DNA of 64,000 nt from UBA4744 sp963723165 (lineage in GTDB: Bacteria > Actinomycetota > Acidimicrobiia > Spongiisociales > UBA4744), in NCBI GenBank assembly GCA_963723165.1, contig CAVRPP010000015.1:62001-126000 (forward strand), read 5' to 3'. Every line of letters starts with the position of its first letter. Position 1 is the stretch's first letter. Under the pieces are notes generated by a model. The model had not been told where the DNA came from. It saw only the letters and a list, made by a program, of their open reading frames with translations, and made no database searches. This document shows, in pieces, positions 61,760 to 64,000 of the stretch. The position numbers and the translations under genes are program-made.

Positions 61760-62436
61760 CGGCTGGACTCCTCCAGTGGTCTGGCCGTTAGAACACCAAT
61801 CACGGAGACCGCCAGGTTCATCGTGGCGAGCAACGTGATCCAGAGGAGGATACTCTCTTCCCGTCGTAAAGCCTCCACTACCTGGGCAGATGCCAGCAAC
61901 AGCGGCATCGAGAGAGGTGCGACCAGCAATGGGGTCAACGTGTTCCGGGTCCGGAGACCGGCCGTCACCGATCCGGCAAGGGTTCCGACCAGGGCGAGGC
62001 CGCCGGCCAGCAGGACGAGCACAAGGATCAACCATGGCCATCCGGGGATGAGGCCAGGGTTGTACAACAGGATGGTCACCGGCACCAGGACGATCTCGAA
62101 CACGATCAGCAAGAGGGTGCTCGTGGCCGCCCGCCCTACGAACTTGGCCGCCGGATCCGTTCCGAGCAGCGTGAGCAACTCCTGTTGCGGAGGCGTGTCG
62201 GCTGCCGTCTGGCGGAACGCGACCAGCATCCCGAACAGCAGCGACACGGCCAGGAACATGCCAGGACCGACCTGGGCCAGCAGCGGCCGATCGGTGCCGA
62301 TGGCGAGGGGTATGAGCATGAGGGCAACGGCTCCAAAGGGAACGGTGATATAGAGCGCTTCGCCGGCGCGGCCTTCAACCAGAAGATCCTTGCGGGCGAT
62401 CTCTTTTGCCTGCTGCCAGAATCCCCCGACTTTCAC
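61756..62436 (-). CDS. ccmB: CcmB ABC transporter permease
   Basis: GTG 62436 overlaps the ccmA stop (GTGA). The 226-residue protein has six helices, the conserved N-terminal KEIARKDLLVEGRAGE and the FGMLVAFRQ segment typical of CcmB. It pairs with CcmA to release holo-CcmE from CcmC using ATP. The length is normal for the family. Confidence 0.9.
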   Translation of the reverse strand: MKVGGFWQQAKEIARKDLLVEGRAGEALYITVPFGAVALMLIPLAIGTDRPLLAQVGPGMFLAVSLLFGMLVAFRQTAADTPPQQELLTLLGTDPAAKFVGRAATSTLLLIVFEIVLVPVTILLYNPGLIPGWPWLILVLVLLAGGLALVGTLAGSVTAGLRTRNTLTPLLVAPLSMPLLLASAQVVEALRREESILLWITLLATMNLAVSVIGVLTARPLEESSR

Positions 62437-63095
62437 GCTATCTCCGTTCTGCCACCGAGGGTGCCGCCCTCGAGGTGATAGGTGACGGTCACCAGCGGCA
62501 GCATGCGATCCGGCTCGTGGCTGACCAGCACGACCCCCCCGTCCCGTTCCTTGACGTCGCGGACCGCGGCCCGAACCAACGCTTGCGCCGCTTTGTCGAG
62601 TCCGGCGTGGGCTTCGTCGAGGAGAAGAAGATCGGGCTGGATGAGCATCACGCGGGCAAATTCGACCCGGCGCTGCATGCCGTGCGAGGAGTGATCGGCA
62701 CGGCGGTTCTTCGCCCCTCCGAGGCCAACCAGTTCGAGTGCGCGATCTGCCCCGTCGGTCCGTCCTCCTGCCAGTCGCGCCACAAAAGTCAGATTCTCAA
62801 TCAACGTGAGCTCGCCCCACAGGCCGGGGTGGTGCCCGAGGAGGGCGATCCGGCGGCGGGCCGCCAGAATGCCGTCGGAGCCAACCCGGGCCCCGAGCAC
62901 GGAGGCCTCACCGATCGAAGGCTTGAGTAGCGTGGCAAGAATCCGAAGCAGGGTCGATTTCCCCGAGCCGTTTGGACCGACAATCCCGACGACCTCTCCC
63001 GGATCGATGCGAAGGTCGACGCCACGCAGAACCGGCATCCGCCCGAAGCGGACGCCGACCCCCGATAGTTCGGCAATAGCCGTTCCCTCTGTCAC
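62433..63095 (-). CDS. ccmA: CcmA ABC transporter ATPase
   Basis: GTG 63095 gives a 220-residue ABC ATPase with Walker A GIVGPNGSGKSTLL, Walker B PDLLLLDEAHAGLD and H-loop VVLVSHEPDRML. The signature is degenerate: HSSHGMQRRVEFARVM instead of LSGGQ. Walker B ends DEAHAG, which is typical of CcmA. It powers the CcmABC complex. Upstream is the divergent Rieske gene. Confidence 0.9.
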   Translation of the reverse strand: MTEGTAIAELSGVGVRFGRMPVLRGVDLRIDPGEVVGIVGPNGSGKSTLLRILATLLKPSIGEASVLGARVGSDGILAARRRIALLGHHPGLWGELTLIENLTFVARLAGGRTDGADRALELVGLGGAKNRRADHSSHGMQRRVEFARVMLIQPDLLLLDEAHAGLDKAAQALVRAAVRDVKERDGGVVLVSHEPDRMLPLVTVTYHLEGGTLGGRTEIA

Positions 63096-63243
63096 AGCGG
63101 GAAAGTGTAGGTGGTGGCGGCTCCGACGGAGTTCGTCGTTCATGCGAGCGCCCACACAAACCCCGATGGGCCGACTTCCCGGCACGGGCGCTGCTATAAA
63201 GGTTGGGCAGGTTCTCGTCGAGGACCTGCGAGGGAGGTCTCCG

Positions 63244-63780
63244 ATGGCCGAAGACGCTGAACTGCCGGTTGCAGATCTGGAAGGTTCCGACACGGATCCG
63301 GAGACTGAAGCGGACGGGGTGTCCCGCCGGAAGCTGCTGATCGGATCGGTCGGAGTCATGTCGGGAGCCATCGCCGCCGGTGTCGGTGTGCCGGCGATCT
63401 TCTACATCGCCGGGCCTGCCCAGGAGCAAGGGGGCGAACAGGAATGGATTCGTCTCGGCTCGGTCAGTTCGGTCGAAACCGGTACACAGACCCTCATGAA
63501 GGCGACGGTCGAGCGCAGAGCCGGTTATCTCACCACCACGGAAGAACTGTCGGTGTTCGTCTCGACCGAGAATGGATCCGATTTCATAGCGCTGTCCAAC
63601 ATCTGCACGCACCTCGGCTGCCGGGTCCGCTGGGTCGAAGAACAGGACGGCTTTTTCTGTCCGTGCCACAACGCCATCTTCGGGCCGGACGGTTCGGTCC
63701 AAACAGGCCCCCCGCCGAGGCCCCTCGACCGATTCGAGACAAAGGTCGAGGACGGTCAGATCTTCATCAGAAGGACTTGA
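63244..63780 (+). CDS. Rieske iron-sulfur protein of a cytochrome bc complex
   Basis: ATG 63244 follows GGGAGG. The 178-residue protein has a twin-arginine signal-anchor (SRRKLLIGSVGVMSGAIAAG) and the 2Fe-2S ligands CTHLGC (near residue 120) and CPCHNAIFGPDG (near 140), followed by PPPRPLDRFE. It is the electron-accepting subunit for quinol oxidation at the cytochrome b Qo site. The cytochrome b gene starts 2 bases after the stop. Confidence 0.93.
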   Translation: MAEDAELPVADLEGSDTDPETEADGVSRRKLLIGSVGVMSGAIAAGVGVPAIFYIAGPAQEQGGEQEWIRLGSVSSVETGTQTLMKATVERRAGYLTTTEELSVFVSTENGSDFIALSNICTHLGCRVRWVEEQDGFFCPCHNAIFGPDGSVQTGPPPRPLDRFETKVEDGQIFIRRT

Positions 63781-63781
63781 T

Positions 63782-64000
63782 ATGGTGTCAAAGCTTGGTG
63801 AATGGCTGAACGAGCGGACGGGTTGGCGCACGACCTACACGGCAGTCTTCCTGAGGAGAATCCCCAAGATCAATTGGGCCTATACGCTCGGCAGCGCCAC
63901 CCTTTTCGCGATGGTCATCCAGATCGTCACGGGCATTCTGCTGACCCTGTACTACGTCCCCGAACCCCAGCAGGCGTACGCCAGTGTCAGCTACATCACG
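63782..64000 (+). CDS. cytochrome b subunit of bc complex (3' end outside window)
   Basis: ATG 63782 begins MVSKLGEWLNERTGWRTTYT, followed by VFLRRIPKINWAYTLGSATLF and the first membrane helix VIQIVTGILLTLYYVPEP. These match the start of cytochrome b/b6. Seventy-three codons are visible before the edge. It would carry the two b hemes and quinol sites. Confidence 0.88.
   Translation, partial: MVSKLGEWLNERTGWRTTYTAVFLRRIPKINWAYTLGSATLFAMVIQIVTGILLTLYYVPEPQQAYASVSYIT

Overview
The window is GC-rich, actinobacterial-type DNA. Threonine-rich linkers behind lipoboxes recur in many secreted proteins. There is an F420-dependent luciferase-family oxidoreductase, an LCP-family cell-wall protein, many GTG/TTG starts and several genes that look leaderless. 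An Acidimicrobiia-like chromosome is my best inference; this rests on gene content, with no 16S rRNA in view. Most of the window is chromosomal. Only about 1-3.3 kb looks like a decayed accessory patch.

Layout, left to right. (1) 0-3.3 kb: the edge of a CPBP-family protease gene, a lacI remnant and an alpha/beta-hydrolase remnant joined 5'-to-5', a VapBC toxin-antitoxin pair with a leaderless-type promoter, and a tRNA-Val-like sequence with an odd D-arm. (2) 3.4-9.6 kb: small membrane, lipoprotein, cupin, diguanylate cyclase and CapA-like genes. (3) 9.6-14.2 kb, minus strand: a five-gene operon matching the fkbK-J-I-H / asm13-16 cassette for hydroxymalonyl-ACP, with an acetyltransferase-like gene where an O-methyltransferase is expected and no polyketide synthase in view. 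(4) 14.3-30.5 kb: housekeeping and envelope genes (DUF3500, LCP, MgtC/DUF4010, Nif3, zinc-ribbon, TauE, SRAP, DUF3179, mannosyl-3-phosphoglycerate phosphatase, SGNH hydrolase plus MBOAT). (5) 30.5-37.9 kb: formate-THF ligase, then acetate-CoA ligase, 2-oxoacid dehydrogenase E1alpha, E1beta, E2 and an acyl carrier protein in one overlapping operon. (6) 37.9-44.8 kb: RNase P RNA, KatG, an acyl-CoA dehydrogenase, trpD and a Fur-family regulator. (7) 44.8-48.1 kb: a thioredoxin-fold lipoprotein with an in-frame UGA at its first active-site cysteine and a SECIS-like hairpin just downstream (probable selenoprotein), followed by a CbiMN-Q-O metal importer behind a Nur-like palindrome. (8) 49.6-63.1 kb: a redox block of heptaheme, cytochrome b/diheme, nonaheme and duplicated 9(10)-heme cytochromes, and a complete System I cytochrome c maturation operon (ccmA-B-C-D-E-F-H-I-like-G). 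(9) 63.2-64 kb: the start of a cytochrome bc operon (Rieske, cytochrome b).

How it fits together: the Ccm operon would supply heme attachment for the multiheme cytochromes. A membrane cytochrome b could feed them with quinol electrons, and a DosR-like box upstream of the heptaheme gene suggests hypoxia or redox control. The strongest candidates for something undescribed are the UxxC lipoprotein, the PKS-less hydroxymalonyl-ACP cassette, and the multiheme block with its DosR-like site. Two genes (about 20.0 kb and 48.2 kb) carry single-base frameshifts that may be sequence errors.
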